Source of the DNA: Mycobacterium barrassiae
GTDB lineage: Bacteria > Actinomycetota > Actinomycetes > Mycobacteriales > Mycobacteriaceae
Assembly (NCBI RefSeq): GCF_025822765.1
Contig: NZ_JACKUK010000036.1
Location: forward strand, 1-64,000
Direction of reading: 5' to 3'
Length of the DNA: 64,000 nt
Shown: positions 1-9,164 of the stretch, piece by piece
How the letters are laid out: every line of letters starts with the position of its first letter
How positions within the stretch are numbered: position 1 is the stretch's first letter
The notes under the pieces: model-generated
Told to the model about the DNA's origin: nothing
The model's database searches: none
What the model saw: only the letters and a program-made list of their open reading frames with translations
Position numbers and translations under genes: made by a program

Positions 1-119
1 CCTCCCACCACTGTCGGATAGACCGGGCAGGCGACTTCCTACTCGGTAACCCACGAACATGGGTGAGTGGGGCCCCGGCCCGCAACCCCCGACTCAACGC
101 CGACGGTCACCCATACCGT

Positions 120-1421
120 CTAGCCGCCGGGTTGGCCGCCGCCGACGGGTTGCGGTGCATCCGACGGCGTCGCCGGCGCCGTGCTCGGGATCCCCACGGG
201 ATCGGGTTGTGCCGACAACGCAGACATTGAAGTCCACTCGTCCCACGGCACCGCCCAGTCCCAGATGTCGCCGTCGGCATATGACAGCTGGATCCGCGTA
301 CCGGTGACCTCGACCGGATCGCCGTAGATCGCGCTGTTGAAGTACTGCTGCGCGTCGGCCTCGGACAGGTTGATGCAGCCGTTGGTGACGTTCGCACTGC
401 CCTGCGAGCCGAGGCTGGCCGGGTTCGCGTGGATGAACTCGCCGTTGTTGGAGATGCGCACGGCGAACCGCTCGCGGATGTTGGCGTAGCCCGCCGCCGG
501 GTTGGTCATGTAGAAGTCCTCGTACTTCTCGGTGACCACGTGAATGCCGCTGCGGGTGACGTTACGGTCGAGGTCGCCCTCGCCGTAGCTGCACGGGAAG
601 TCCATGATCACCGCGCCCGCCTCGTCGATCACCTGGATGCGGTGCGACGAGGCCTCGGCCTTGACCACCTGGCGCCTGCCGATCTCGAACGTCAGCGTCG
701 AATCCTGCGCACCGTAGGCGCCGTCGCCGAACGGGACCCCGTAAAGCCGCGCGTCGACATGCACCTTGGTGCCCGGCGGGTAGTAGTCCTTGGTACGCCA
801 GTGCACCCGCGATCCGCCCACTTCGTCGGGCAGCCACGCCCAGCTGCCCTCGACCTTCGGCTCGGTGGTGACCTTGAGCGCGCGCTCGACGGACGCTTTG
901 TCGCTGATCGACGCGTCGAACTGGATGATGATCGGCGCCGCGACGCCGACGACCTGACCGTCGGCGAGCTGGAAGCGGCCGTTGACCTCGGTGCTCGGGA
1001 CGACGGTCGAGAAGCTGCCCGAGACCGGGACCGCCTTGCCGTCGCGGCCGACCACGGACCCGTCCCAGCTGTACTCGACGCCGTAGCCGAGCGGCTCGGT
1101 GATGTTGAAGGCGGTCCGATCCCGGTTGAGTGCACCCGCGACGGCCTTGCCGTCGGGGTTGGTCAACTTCACGCGCTGGAACCAGCCGTCGGAGACCTTG
1201 ACGCCGATGGGCGCGGTGGGCACCACATCGGTGGTGGAGTCGGCCGGGTCGAAGTTCAGCGACGGAGCGGACGGCGCACTCGCCTCGCCCGGTGTGGATG
1301 TCGACGACGGCTTGGAACAGGCGGCTAAGGCGCCCGGGGCGATCACCCCGACCGCCAGTGCGGCCAAGGCGTGCCGTCGGGATACCGCCGGCATGGGGGG
1401 CACGGCGTCGGCTGGCTTCAC
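120..1421 (-). CDS. ldtE: L,D-transpeptidase lipoprotein (LdtMt5/LprQ-like)
   Basis: Exported enzyme expected to form 3-3 cross-links in peptidoglycan. The 433-residue product starts at GTG (an ATG nine codons later is possible), has a twin-Arg N-terminus (SRRHAL) and a lipobox LAAC, so it is probably a lipoprotein. Ig-like beta domains precede a C-terminal YkuD domain with His331 and Cys349. The usual SHGC signature reads TNGC here: the residue before the Gly-Cys pair is Asn, not His. A Pro/Gly-rich tail follows. It lies 15 nt downstream of murB, so both are likely co-transcribed cell-wall genes. The pair matches Rv0482-Rv0483 of M. tuberculosis. The family call is firm; the paralog assignment rests on the murB neighbour. 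Confidence 0.88.
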   Translation of the reverse strand: MKPADAVPPMPAVSRRHALAALAVGVIAPGALAACSKPSSTSTPGEASAPSAPSLNFDPADSTTDVVPTAPIGVKVSDGWFQRVKLTNPDGKAVAGALNRDRTAFNITEPLGYGVEYSWDGSVVGRDGKAVPVSGSFSTVVPSTEVNGRFQLADGQVVGVAAPIIIQFDASISDKASVERALKVTTEPKVEGSWAWLPDEVGGSRVHWRTKDYYPPGTKVHVDARLYGVPFGDGAYGAQDSTLTFEIGRRQVVKAEASSHRIQVIDEAGAVIMDFPCSYGEGDLDRNVTRSGIHVVTEKYEDFYMTNPAAGYANIRERFAVRISNNGEFIHANPASLGSQGSANVTNGCINLSEADAQQYFNSAIYGDPVEVTGTRIQLSYADGDIWDWAVPWDEWTSMSALSAQPDPVGIPSTAPATPSDAPQPVGGGQPGG

Positions 1422-1436
1422 GTGGACCCAGCGTAC

Positions 1437-2492
1437 CTAGAGAGCGGCCCCGATCAGAATCGGCTCGGGGGTGAGTCGGATCCCAAATGTCGCTTCGACA
1501 CCGTCGCGCACCGCCCTGGCCAGCGCGATCACGTCGGCAGTCGTGGCGCCGCCGCGGTTCGTCAGCGCCAGCGCATGCTTGGTCGACAGCCGCGCGGGAG
1601 CCTCGTCACCCGGATAGCCCTTCGCGAAGCCCGCACGCTCCACGAGCCAGCCCGCGGCCAACTTCACGCCCCCCGGCGCCGGATAGTTGGGCACATCCCC
1701 GTCGACTCGGCTGCACAGCTCCTCGAACACCTCGGGGGCGACGACGGGGTTGGTGAAGAACGACCCCACGCTCCACGTGTCGTGATCGGCCTCGTCGAGC
1801 ACCATCCCCTTGCGGGCGCGCAGCACCAGCACCGCCTCCCGCACCCGCGTCGGGTCGACCCGCGAATCCGGTGCTGCGCCAAGCGCGTTGGCCAGCTCGC
1901 CGTAACGCAGCGGCGCACTGTGCCCGTCGGGGTTCAATTCGAATTCCACCTCGAGCACGATCGCCGCCGCCGAATGCTTGAGCACAGATGTGCGATAGCC
2001 GAACTGGAGCGTCGACGGTTCGACCCACCGGTCCTCGCCGGTGCGGCGGTCGAGGAGTCGTACCCGCCGGATGGTGTCGGCCACCTCGGCGCCGTACGCG
2101 CCGACGTTCTGAACTGGAGTCGCCCCTGCGGAGCCCGGGATACCCGAAAGGCACTCCAGCCCGCCGAGACCGTGCGCCAGCGACGTCACGACGACGTCGT
2201 CCCACACCGCGCCCGCCTCGGCGCGCACGACGTTGCCCACCACGGTGATCTCGGTGTTGGCGAGCAGCACCACGTCGAGGTCGACCAGCTCGTCGGACAG
2301 CACCACGTTCGATCCGCCCGCCAGCACCAGAGCATCGCTGTCGGGGCCGAGGGCGCGCGTCACGTCGATCACCTTCTCGGTGGTGTCGCAGGTGATCAGC
2401 CGGCGTGCGACGGGGCCGACGCGCAGAGTGGTCAGCGGCGCCAGCGGCACCGACTCCGAGACGGACGCGCCGCCTATGAGCGAAGTGACCAC
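1437..2492 (-). CDS. murB: UDP-N-acetylenolpyruvoylglucosamine reductase MurB
   Basis: NADPH/FAD enzyme that reduces UDP-GlcNAc-enolpyruvate to UDP-MurNAc in the cytoplasm, an early peptidoglycan step. The 351-residue protein shows the FAD-binding stretch [12 protein letters not shown], the [18 protein letters not shown] segment, the catalytic-serine motif GSFFTNPV and the C-terminal Glu in EPILIG. Length is normal for the mycobacterial enzyme. Translation starts at GTG, only 26 bp from the divergent DUF2505 gene, so the two promoters must overlap or lie inside the coding regions. Confidence 0.95.
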   Translation of the reverse strand: MVTSLIGGASVSESVPLAPLTTLRVGPVARRLITCDTTEKVIDVTRALGPDSDALVLAGGSNVVLSDELVDLDVVLLANTEITVVGNVVRAEAGAVWDDVVVTSLAHGLGGLECLSGIPGSAGATPVQNVGAYGAEVADTIRRVRLLDRRTGEDRWVEPSTLQFGYRTSVLKHSAAAIVLEVEFELNPDGHSAPLRYGELANALGAAPDSRVDPTRVREAVLVLRARKGMVLDEADHDTWSVGSFFTNPVVAPEVFEELCSRVDGDVPNYPAPGGVKLAAGWLVERAGFAKGYPGDEAPARLSTKHALALTNRGGATTADVIALARAVRDGVEATFGIRLTPEPILIGAAL

Positions 2493-2518
2493 GGGCGGTA
2501 ACGGTAGCCTGGCCAGCT

Positions 2519-3031
2519 ATGCCGCGTTCATTCGACATGGCTACCGAATACGAGGGCACTGTCGAACAGGTCCACAGCGCATTCCGCGAGGAACGCTACT
2601 GGCTGGCCCGGTTGACGGAGTCCGGCGCCGACGCCTACTCATTGGACAGACTGGACGTCGACGACGACGGTGGCATCGACATCGTGACGACTCAGACGGT
2701 GCTGGCCAATCGCCTACCCGGCATAGTTCAGCAGTTCCACCGCGGCGATCTGGTGTTGATCCGCGAAGAGGTCTGGGCGCCGATCCACGACGACCTGGCG
2801 ACCGCGACCGTCAAATGCAGGATCGAGGATGCCCCGGCGAATCTCAGCGGCAGCGCGACACTGTCGCCCGCGGATCCGTCGACCAGCTCGCGACTCGACT
2901 TCAAAGCCACCGTCGAGGTGAACATTCCGCTTGTCGGCGGCAAGATCGAGAACTTCATCGGGAGCCAGCTCGTCGATCTGTTGATCGCCGAACAGCGCTT
3001 CACCACGGTGTGGATCAGCGAGCGCGCGTAG
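2519..3031 (+). CDS. DUF2505 family protein (Rv0481c-like)
   Basis: A 170-residue cytoplasmic protein matching the DUF2505 family of actinobacteria, which resembles START/SRPBCC-type folds. No signal peptide or membrane segment is seen. The start MPRSFDM is used; a second ATG lies six codons downstream. It is divergent from murB, as in the M. tuberculosis Rv0481c-Rv0482 pair. It marks the left edge of the accessory block: its usual next neighbour, the nitrilase gene, is found about 29 kb away at 32310. Function is unknown. Confidence 0.85.
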   Translation: MPRSFDMATEYEGTVEQVHSAFREERYWLARLTESGADAYSLDRLDVDDDGGIDIVTTQTVLANRLPGIVQQFHRGDLVLIREEVWAPIHDDLATATVKCRIEDAPANLSGSATLSPADPSTSSRLDFKATVEVNIPLVGGKIENFIGSQLVDLLIAEQRFTTVWISERA

Positions 3032-3710
3032 GCCCAGGGTCAGCCGGGTTGGCGCCGCCGAGCGCGGCCAGGCAGAACCGCCAGAGCTTCTCCTTCACGG
3101 TCTCCAGATCGCTGTCGGTGTGCTCGGCGAAGGCGTAGTAGTGATAGACCGAGCGCACGAGTTCGACGAGAAACCACGAATCCCATTCGGGATCAGGAGG
3201 ATTGAGTAGACCGGCATCGATCGCCGCCTCGATCTCGACGCGCACCAGATCGACGAACGGCTTTTCGGCCTCCTCGAGTTCCTTCGGGAACTGCTTGTGC
3301 AGCCGCCAGCGTGTCGACACCACGAACTTCGACATTGCGGCGTCGCGTGTGTCGCCGGCAAGCCGCTCCAACGTTGAGGTGATGTAGTACTTCAACCGGG
3401 CCAACGGATCGGGTAACTCGCCTGCCGTGGCTGCCCAACGCTCGACGGCCTCGGACATGGCATCGCCGATCACCGCGAGGAGAAGCTCGTCCTTGCTGGC
3501 GAAGTACCGGTAGAACGTCTGCAGCGCGACGCCCGCCTCCGCGGCCAGTTCCTGGGTGGTGAAGTCGTCGCCCTTGGCGTCGATCAGCGTCCTGGCGGCG
3601 TCCAGCATCTGGCGCACCTGGGCGGCGATGCGCTCGCGTGACCGCTGTACCGCCGCCGATCGCTCGACGGCGCGCTCCACCCAAGACACTCCGGAAATGG
3701 TAGACCTCAC
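3015..3710 (-). CDS. TetR family transcriptional regulator (paralog 1)
   Basis: A 231-residue one-component regulator. The N-terminal HTH (about residues 28-75) includes FTTQELAAEAGVALQTFYRYF, followed by SKDELLLAVI; the rest is a ligand-binding helical domain. It is strikingly similar along its whole length to the TetR at 5995-6687, sharing MLDAAR, TTQEL, GVALQTFYRYF, AAMSKFVVSTRWRLH and LWRFCL, so the two are paralogs. It is the last gene of the minus-strand operon starting at 11875, and its 3' end overlaps the DUF2505 gene convergently by 17 bp. Starts at GTG; a GTG eight codons later is possible. The ligand is unknown; a lipid or acyl-CoA intermediate of the operon is a reasonable inference. 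Confidence 0.88.
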   Translation of the reverse strand: MRSTISGVSWVERAVERSAAVQRSRERIAAQVRQMLDAARTLIDAKGDDFTTQELAAEAGVALQTFYRYFASKDELLLAVIGDAMSEAVERWAATAGELPDPLARLKYYITSTLERLAGDTRDAAMSKFVVSTRWRLHKQFPKELEEAEKPFVDLVRVEIEAAIDAGLLNPPDPEWDSWFLVELVRSVYHYYAFAEHTDSDLETVKEKLWRFCLAALGGANPADPGPTRAR

Positions 3711-3785
3711 TGCCGCCCGACGCGCCGCTCACCTCACGGCGGGGGGGTCGATCCGCATTCGGCAGGCCGTGCTCGTGATCTACCT

Positions 3786-4184
3786 CTACCGAGAATCCCG
3801 GAACCGCTGGGCCAGCGACTCGATGTGATCCATCAGGGTCTGCAGGGCCGCGGCGGGATTCAGTTCCAGCGCCTCGGTCTCCTCCTCGTAGATCAACACG
3901 TGCCCGGCAGGAAAGAAGTAGGCCTCTCCGCCGGCAGCCACCTCGTCGGGCCAGTCCGAGTCAGGAAACCGGCACCGGATTCGACCGGTGAACACGTACC
4001 CGTAGTGCGGTACGGGGCATACACCGCCGGGTAATCCTTGATACACCGCGGTGTGATCACCAGGCCCGGTGGTGGTGTATCCGACTTCCATGTCGCCCCA
4101 CTGGGCGGACCGAAATCCGCTGCCGCACAAGGGCCATCGACCGCCACCGCCGACGGGTAGGTCGGCTGGTCTACTTACCGGCAT
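3786..4184 (-). CDS. Small cupin-domain protein
   Basis: A 132-residue single-domain beta-barrel protein. Features typical of a cupin are a central PHYGYVFTGRIRCRF strand and AGGEAYFFPAGHVLIYEEE. Only some of the usual metal-ligand His/Glu positions can be recognised, so metal binding is uncertain. The long start has a good ribosome site (AAGGTGG a few nt upstream); an internal ATG at 4091 would give a shorter protein. It lies between the secreted protein and the terminal TetR in the P450 operon. Function unknown; either a small-molecule isomerase/oxygenase or a sensor is possible. Confidence 0.75.
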   Translation of the reverse strand: MPVSRPADLPVGGGGRWPLCGSGFRSAQWGDMEVGYTTTGPGDHTAVYQGLPGGVCPVPHYGYVFTGRIRCRFPDSDWPDEVAAGGEAYFFPAGHVLIYEEETEALELNPAAALQTLMDHIESLAQRFRDSR

Positions 4185-4214
4185 CGTCCACCTTCCGCTG
4201 CCAATCCGTGCAGG

Positions 4215-4721
4215 CTAGTCCAGTTTCTCCAGCCTGAAGGGCATTTCGATCTCGGTCTTCTCGTTGAGGCTGCACCCACCGCTCTCGCCGGACGTCTTGT
4301 CGTACCCCCCGAGCACCCGCGAGCCGGGCAACTGGGCTCCGTCGGGCCCGACGGGGAAGAAGCGGTACCGCTGATGGCCCGTAACCGTTCGCCCGGTGCC
4401 GTCGGCACAGGGCTGCCATCGCGGCAACTCCCGTTTGACGACGTATTCGCCGTTGGTGGTGGTGATTTCGGCAGTCCAGCCGATGTCGCTTTCCACCGTT
4501 CCGCTGCACGTGACCTGGTTGACGCACGTCATCGTGATGGTCCAGACACTGCGCACCGACGGGATGTCCCGGTACACGTCGTTGGTGGCGGCGAAGTCGC
4601 CGACCGAGGTGGCGAGGTATCTGCCGTTGAGCGCCATGTCCTCGGCATGAGCGGTGGGGGCGACGACGATCCCGGACGCAATGATCGCGCCCGCCGCCGC
4701 CACACCCCGCACTGCTCCCAT
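4215..4721 (-). CDS. Secreted mycobacterial protein of unknown function
   Basis: 168 residues with a clear Sec signal peptide (hydrophobic AAAGAIIASGIVVAP, cleavage after THA/AHA) and four cysteines in the mature part (CVNQVTC plus two further), suggesting two disulfides. The rest is beta-rich with no recognised domain. Its ATG overlaps the stop of the upstream P450 (ATGA), implying translational coupling and a role tied to the P450 operon. Similar secreted proteins of about this size are common in mycobacteria; none has an assignable function from sequence alone. Confidence 0.75.
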   Translation of the reverse strand: MGAVRGVAAAGAIIASGIVVAPTAHAEDMALNGRYLATSVGDFAATNDVYRDIPSVRSVWTITMTCVNQVTCSGTVESDIGWTAEITTTNGEYVVKRELPRWQPCADGTGRTVTGHQRYRFFPVGPDGAQLPGSRVLGGYDKTSGESGGCSLNEKTEIEMPFRLEKLD

Positions 4722-5995
4722 CAGGCCACCGGCGTGAACCGCAGATTCAGGTTGGTGAGGCCCCGCAGGATGTAGGTCGGCTCATACGTGTACTCGGGCT
4801 GCTCCACCGACGCGTGAAAGCGCTCGTCGACCGTGATGTCCTTCATCCGAGCCAGAATTCGCTCCAGCGATACCCGGCCCTCGACGCGTGCCAGGGGTGC
4901 ACCGGGGCAGGAGTGCACTCCACGGGCGAACGCGATCTGCTCGCGCACATTGGCGCGGCCGAGCCGGAACTCGTGCGGACATTCGAACTTGTCCGGGTCG
5001 CGGTTGGCTGCGGCCGCGGAGATCATGACCGTCGTCCCGGCGGGGATGTCGACTCCTGCGAGCGTCGTCGACTTCCGCGCCAACCGGAACTCCGTCTTGA
5101 CGGGGCTTTCCATACGCAGGGTTTCTTCGATGAAGACCGGCACGAGGCTGGGATCGTCGCGCAGCGTCTGCTGGAGGTGGGGCGTGTCGCACAGGATGCG
5201 CAGCGCCGCACCGAGCAGCTTGGCGGTGGTCTCCTGACCTGCGCCGAACAGGAAGCTCGCAGTCCGCACCACGTCGGTGACCGCCGGCTGCGACCCGTCC
5301 GGGTACGTCGCGTTGGCGAGTTCGCTCAGCACGTCGTCCCGCGGCTGCGCGCGACGCTCCTCGATATACGCGCTGAACTTCTCGTCGAGGAACTCCAACG
5401 GGTTGATCGCCGCCCCCTCACCCTCGATGTTGCCCATCAGGTGCGGGTTGGCGAGGGCATCACGGAATTCCTTGTGGTCTTCTCGCGGTACCCCCAGTAG
5501 GTCTGCGATCGCCAACAGCGAGAACGGTTTCGAGTACGCGGTCAGGAACTCGCATTCGCCGCGCTCGAGGAACTCGTCGAGCTGCCTGTCGGCGAGTTCC
5601 CAGAGGAAGTCCTGATTGGCCTTGAGTCGGCTGGGCGTGAGCAGGCGGGACAGCAGCGATCGCGCCCTGGTGTGATTGGGCGGGTCCATCGCCACCATGT
5701 GCTCATGCAGGGGCATCTGAGTGCGGTGCGCATCGAGGAGTTCATCGATGTCGTCGCCCTCGGGTGTGAAGGGCAGCGGTGGAAACGGCCCGCCGACCGC
5801 AACGCAATTCGACCAGAGATCGGCGTCCTTGAACACCTCCAACGTCTCGCGGTAGCTCGTCACCGCGACCACACCGTGGTGTGGCTCCCGCACCACCGGA
5901 CCTTGGCTGCGCAGATACTCGAAGTACGGATGGGGGTCGGGTACGAACGCCGGGTTGGTGAAGAAGTCCATGGTGCTGAAGTCGGAATCGGTCAC
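4721..5995 (-). CDS. Cytochrome P450 (first of two)
   Basis: 424-residue soluble bacterial P450. The I-helix reads GAGQETT with the normal acid-alcohol pair, the K-helix ExxR lies in EETLRMES, and the heme loop is FARGVHSCPGAPLAR with Cys363 as thiolate ligand. It should hydroxylate a hydrophobic substrate using ferredoxin-delivered electrons; no ferredoxin gene lies in the operon. GTG start overlapping the TAG stop of the upstream TetR; its stop overlaps the next gene. The subfamily cannot be assigned. Context (Mce, acyl-CoA ligases, SDRs) favours a lipid or sterol-like substrate, which is inference. Confidence 0.93.
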   Translation of the reverse strand: MTDSDFSTMDFFTNPAFVPDPHPYFEYLRSQGPVVREPHHGVVAVTSYRETLEVFKDADLWSNCVAVGGPFPPLPFTPEGDDIDELLDAHRTQMPLHEHMVAMDPPNHTRARSLLSRLLTPSRLKANQDFLWELADRQLDEFLERGECEFLTAYSKPFSLLAIADLLGVPREDHKEFRDALANPHLMGNIEGEGAAINPLEFLDEKFSAYIEERRAQPRDDVLSELANATYPDGSQPAVTDVVRTASFLFGAGQETTAKLLGAALRILCDTPHLQQTLRDDPSLVPVFIEETLRMESPVKTEFRLARKSTTLAGVDIPAGTTVMISAAAANRDPDKFECPHEFRLGRANVREQIAFARGVHSCPGAPLARVEGRVSLERILARMKDITVDERFHASVEQPEYTYEPTYILRGLTNLNLRFTPVA

Positions 5996-6687
5996 TACAC
6001 AGGCCTTTCTGACACGGGTTGGCTACCGCCGAGCGCGGTCAGGCAGAACCGCCACAGGTGTTCCTTGAGCTCGTCGAGCTCGTTGTCTTCGGAGCCGGCG
6101 AAAGCGTAGAAGTGAAACACCGACCGGATGAGCTCGGCGAGAAGCCACGAATCCCACTCCGGGTCCGAAGGATTCAGCTGGCCCGTCTCGACTGCGGCGT
6201 TGATCTCACCGCGCAGCAACTCAACGAACGGCATCTCGACTTCGGCGAGTTCCTTGGGAAACAGTCGGTGCAGCCGCCACCTGGTCGACACCACGAACTT
6301 CGACATTGCGGCGTTATGGCTGTCGCCGTCGAGCCGTCCCAGCGCCGACGTGATGTAGTACCGCACCCTGGCCAGCGGATCGGACAGTTCCGCCGCACCC
6401 CTGACCCACCGCTCACACGCCTCGGTCATCGAGTCTGCAATCACCGCCAGCAGGAGCTCGTCCTTGCTGCCGAAGTATCGGTAGAAGGTCTGCAGTGCGA
6501 CGCCCGCCTCCGTGACGAGTTCCTGCGTGGTGAACTCCGCGTCACCCTTGACGGCGATCAGCCGCCTGGCGGCGTCGAGCATCTGCCGCACGTGCTTTGC
6601 GATTCGGACCCGCGACCGCTGCACCGCCGCAGACCGTTCGACGGCGCGCTGCACCCACGAGTCGGCCGGTACACCTGCTGAGGTCAT
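5995..6687 (-). CDS. TetR family transcriptional regulator (paralog 2)
   Basis: 230-residue TetR protein, close paralog of the one at 3015-3710; both share the N-terminal WVxRAVERSAAVQRSR run before the HTH and the FVVSTRWRLH segment. HTH at about residues 29-77. It overlaps the upstream Ddn-like gene by ATGA and the downstream P450 by one base, so it is embedded in the operon instead of sitting at an edge. The two copies flank the P450, secreted and cupin genes. Likely an autoregulated local repressor, possibly dimerising with its paralog; ligand unknown. Confidence 0.9.
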   Translation of the reverse strand: MTSAGVPADSWVQRAVERSAAVQRSRVRIAKHVRQMLDAARRLIAVKGDAEFTTQELVTEAGVALQTFYRYFGSKDELLLAVIADSMTEACERWVRGAAELSDPLARVRYYITSALGRLDGDSHNAAMSKFVVSTRWRLHRLFPKELAEVEMPFVELLRGEINAAVETGQLNPSDPEWDSWLLAELIRSVFHFYAFAGSEDNELDELKEHLWRFCLTALGGSQPVSERPV

Positions 6688-7118
6688 GACGGCGTGAGCA
6701 CGACGACGGGGATGTCACGGTCGGTACGCGACTGGTACACATCGTAATTCGGCCACACCTGCGTCACGAGCCCCCACAGGCGAGGCTTCTCCTCGGGCGT
6801 CGCGGTGCGGGCGGTCACCGGGATCACTTCGTCGCGGACCTGAATCTCCGCCGCCGGATTCGCCTGCAGGTTGAGATACCACTTCGGGTGCATGGGTGCG
6901 CCGCCCATCGACGCGACGACGAGGTAGTCCGCGCCGTCACGCGCGAAGATCAGCGCCGAGGTTCGTGGCTGGCCGCTGCGCCTGCCGACCACGGTCAACA
7001 GCAGCGTCGGAACACCGTTCCACAGGTAGCCGACCTCGCCGCCGGTGTCCCGGTAGGCCGCCACATGGTCGGCGCCGACCAGCGCGAGATCCGGTGCGGT
7101 GTAGTTATTTTCGGTCAT
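6684..7118 (-). CDS. Ddn-like F420-dependent nitroreductase-family protein (FDOR)
   Basis: 144-residue split beta-barrel protein of the deazaflavin-dependent nitroreductase (Ddn/FDOR-A) family. The signature runs VPTLLLTVVGRRSGQPRTSAL, then YLVVASMGGAPMHPKWYLNLQANP, ending YQSRTDRDIPVVVLTP. Such proteins use reduced F420 (F420H2) to reduce quinones or other conjugated compounds; some bind fatty acids. Normal length. Six nt downstream of the second P450 and overlapping the TetR start, so within the operon. The F420 requirement is family knowledge, not visible directly. Confidence 0.87.
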   Translation of the reverse strand: MTENNYTAPDLALVGADHVAAYRDTGGEVGYLWNGVPTLLLTVVGRRSGQPRTSALIFARDGADYLVVASMGGAPMHPKWYLNLQANPAAEIQVRDEVIPVTARTATPEEKPRLWGLVTQVWPNYDVYQSRTDRDIPVVVLTPS

Positions 7119-7124
7119 AGAACC

Positions 7125-8378
7125 TCACGCGGGGTCGAAGAGGACGGGTATCGCGGTTGCTCCACGCTCGTACACACCGACGAATCGGGGCTGCTCTGCG
7201 TCGGGGTCGAGCCGTAGGTTGGGCAGGCGATCGAGCAGTGCCGAGATGGCCACCGTCATCTCCGCGCGTGCTACGTGCATGCCGAGGCAGATATGCTCGC
7301 CTTGCCCAAAGCCCAAGGACGGCTTGTATGCCCGCGTGATGTCGTACTCATCAGGACGCTCCCACCGGGCGGGGTCACGGTTGGCGGCACCGATAGCGAT
7401 GTGGACGACCGAACCGGCGAGCACCTCGACTCCGGCGATCTCGGTATCGGCGACCACCCATCGGGAGAACATCGGGTCGGTCGGCATCCATCGCACCGAC
7501 TCCTCGATAGCTGGGCGCAGCAGCGTGCGGTCCTGGCGCACCGCCTCCAACAGATCCGGTCGTTGCAGCAGTGCGGTCAACGTGGTGCCCATCTGCTTCC
7601 ACGTGGTACCCGAGCCAGCACCGAGCAGCAACAGCACAAAGGAGTCGATCTCGCGTTCAGTCAGCCGCGTTGTCTCACCGTTCTCGTCGGTCACCTCAGC
7701 CTGGACGAGAACACTGATCAGATCGTCCTGCGGCTGATTGCGACGAGCCTCGACGACAGGCCGGATCATGTCGATGACCCTCTGTGGGTCGCGAGCGAGG
7801 GAGGCCCGTACGTCGAGCGCCTGCTCCACCGGCAATCCGAAGCTGCCGGTGATGGTGAGAATCGGTATGGCAGCGCAGAAGTCGACGTTGAGCTCGGCGC
7901 ACCCGTCGCCGGCGAAACCGTCGATCAGCAGGTTCACCGTCTCAGATATCCAGTTCGCGATCCACCACTTCCCGTTGGACGGCAGGAACGACGGTTGCAC
8001 CAAGCTGCGGTAGCGCTTGTGGTGATCGCCGCCCATCGACAGCATGCTGTTGGTGATGCTCAGCGGGCCGGACTCGAGGTCAACGGGAGTCGGCGACGAA
8101 GCGAAGATTTCGGAATTGCGGTATGCGGCAAAGCAACTGTCGTAGTCGAACAGCGTGAAGTGCGGACGGTCCGGGTACGGCAGACCGTGGAAGAAGAGGT
8201 TGTCGTCCAAACCCATGAGCTGATGGAGCGTGCCAGGCAGCACCGGCCCCTGCTCGCGGAGGCGGTGCCACACCGGATAGGGATCGTCCTGGTAACCACC
8301 ACCGACGAACTCGTTGTAGGAGCTGCGCAGGTCGAACAGCTCACGGAGTCGATCGCGATCCAGCGTCGGGGTCGTCAT
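7125..8378 (-). CDS. Cytochrome P450 (second; I-helix acid missing)
   Basis: 417-residue P450 starting at the ATG that overlaps the SDR stop (ATGA); an upstream in-frame extension is a shadow inside the SDR gene. ExxR is present in EESVRWMP and the heme loop reads LGFGQGEHICLGMHVAR with Cys364. The I-helix is GAGSGTTW: the usual Asp/Glu before the conserved Thr is Gly, which should alter proton delivery to bound oxygen. It differs clearly from the P450 at 4721-5995, so the two are not a recent duplication. It probably acts on an intermediate shared with the neighbouring SDR and dehydrogenase. Confidence 0.92.
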   Translation of the reverse strand: MTTPTLDRDRLRELFDLRSSYNEFVGGGYQDDPYPVWHRLREQGPVLPGTLHQLMGLDDNLFFHGLPYPDRPHFTLFDYDSCFAAYRNSEIFASSPTPVDLESGPLSITNSMLSMGGDHHKRYRSLVQPSFLPSNGKWWIANWISETVNLLIDGFAGDGCAELNVDFCAAIPILTITGSFGLPVEQALDVRASLARDPQRVIDMIRPVVEARRNQPQDDLISVLVQAEVTDENGETTRLTEREIDSFVLLLLGAGSGTTWKQMGTTLTALLQRPDLLEAVRQDRTLLRPAIEESVRWMPTDPMFSRWVVADTEIAGVEVLAGSVVHIAIGAANRDPARWERPDEYDITRAYKPSLGFGQGEHICLGMHVARAEMTVAISALLDRLPNLRLDPDAEQPRFVGVYERGATAIPVLFDPA

Positions 8379-9160
8379 CGCGCGACGTATCCACCGTCGA
8401 CGGGTAAGGCCACCCCGGTCACGTTGCGCGCAGCATCGGAGACCAGGTACAGCGCCGCCTCCGCGCAGTCCTCCGCGGTGATCGCATGACCGAGCGGGTG
8501 TTGTGCGCCGACCTTTTCGGCGATCGCCGCCTGCTGAGCTTCGTCGGCCTGAAGGCCGCCGGCCGCCATGAATCCGGTCAGCGGCATCGCCGCCGGGCAT
8601 ATCGCGTTGACGCGAATCCCGAACGGCGCCACCTCCACTGCCACCGCGCGCGTCAGCTGCAATACGCCACCCTTGGTGGCGCCGTACACCGTTCCACCCC
8701 ACGCCACCAGACCGGCGACCGACCCGGTGTTGAGGATGACGCCGCCGTCTCCCTGCTTCTTGAACTGCACCACGGCGTATTTGCATCCGAGGAACACGCC
8801 ACCGAGGTTCACCGCCACCAGCCGGTTGAAGTCCGCAAGCGTGTGGTCCTCGAAGCTCATCCCCAAGCGTGGTGTCGGGATCCCGACGTTGTTGAACAGG
8901 ATGTCGAGCCTCCCGAACCCGTCGACTGCGGCGGCGATCATGCCTTCGACCGCAGCCTCATCGGCCACGTCCACCTCGACGGCGACGGCCGCGCCGCCAC
9001 GACCCTCGATCTGGCGCACCGTCTCTTTCGCGTTGTCGAGATCGATGTCGGCGACGAGCACGCGGGCGCCTTCGTCGGCGAAGCGCAGCGCGGAGGCACG
9101 TCCGACGCCTGACCCGGCGCCGGTCACGATGGCGCTTTTGCCATCCAACAGAGCGGTCAC
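8375..9160 (-). CDS. SDR family NAD(P)-dependent oxidoreductase
   Basis: 261-residue classical short-chain dehydrogenase. The Rossmann motif TGAGSGVGRAS is at about residues 12-22, DVADEA follows, then NNVGIPTP, the catalytic Ser in NTGSVAGL and the YGATKGG Tyr-Lys pair. Likely interconverts an alcohol and a ketone produced by the P450s. GTG start four nt after the amidohydrolase stop; the stop overlaps the P450 start. Its substrate cannot be read from the sequence. Confidence 0.92.
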   Translation of the reverse strand: MTALLDGKSAIVTGAGSGVGRASALRFADEGARVLVADIDLDNAKETVRQIEGRGGAAVAVEVDVADEAAVEGMIAAAVDGFGRLDILFNNVGIPTPRLGMSFEDHTLADFNRLVAVNLGGVFLGCKYAVVQFKKQGDGGVILNTGSVAGLVAWGGTVYGATKGGVLQLTRAVAVEVAPFGIRVNAICPAAMPLTGFMAAGGLQADEAQQAAIAEKVGAQHPLGHAITAEDCAEAALYLVSDAARNVTGVALPVDGGYVAR

Positions 9161-9164
9161 GTGA

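Noticed and set aside
1-119. Gene at the left edge
   Set aside because: Only short frames without motif; the stretch after the L,D-transpeptidase stop shows nothing recognisable.
7125-8786. Longer start for the second P450
   Set aside because: The extra N-terminus is a shadow of the SDR gene; the ATG at 8378 overlaps the SDR stop as elsewhere in the operon.
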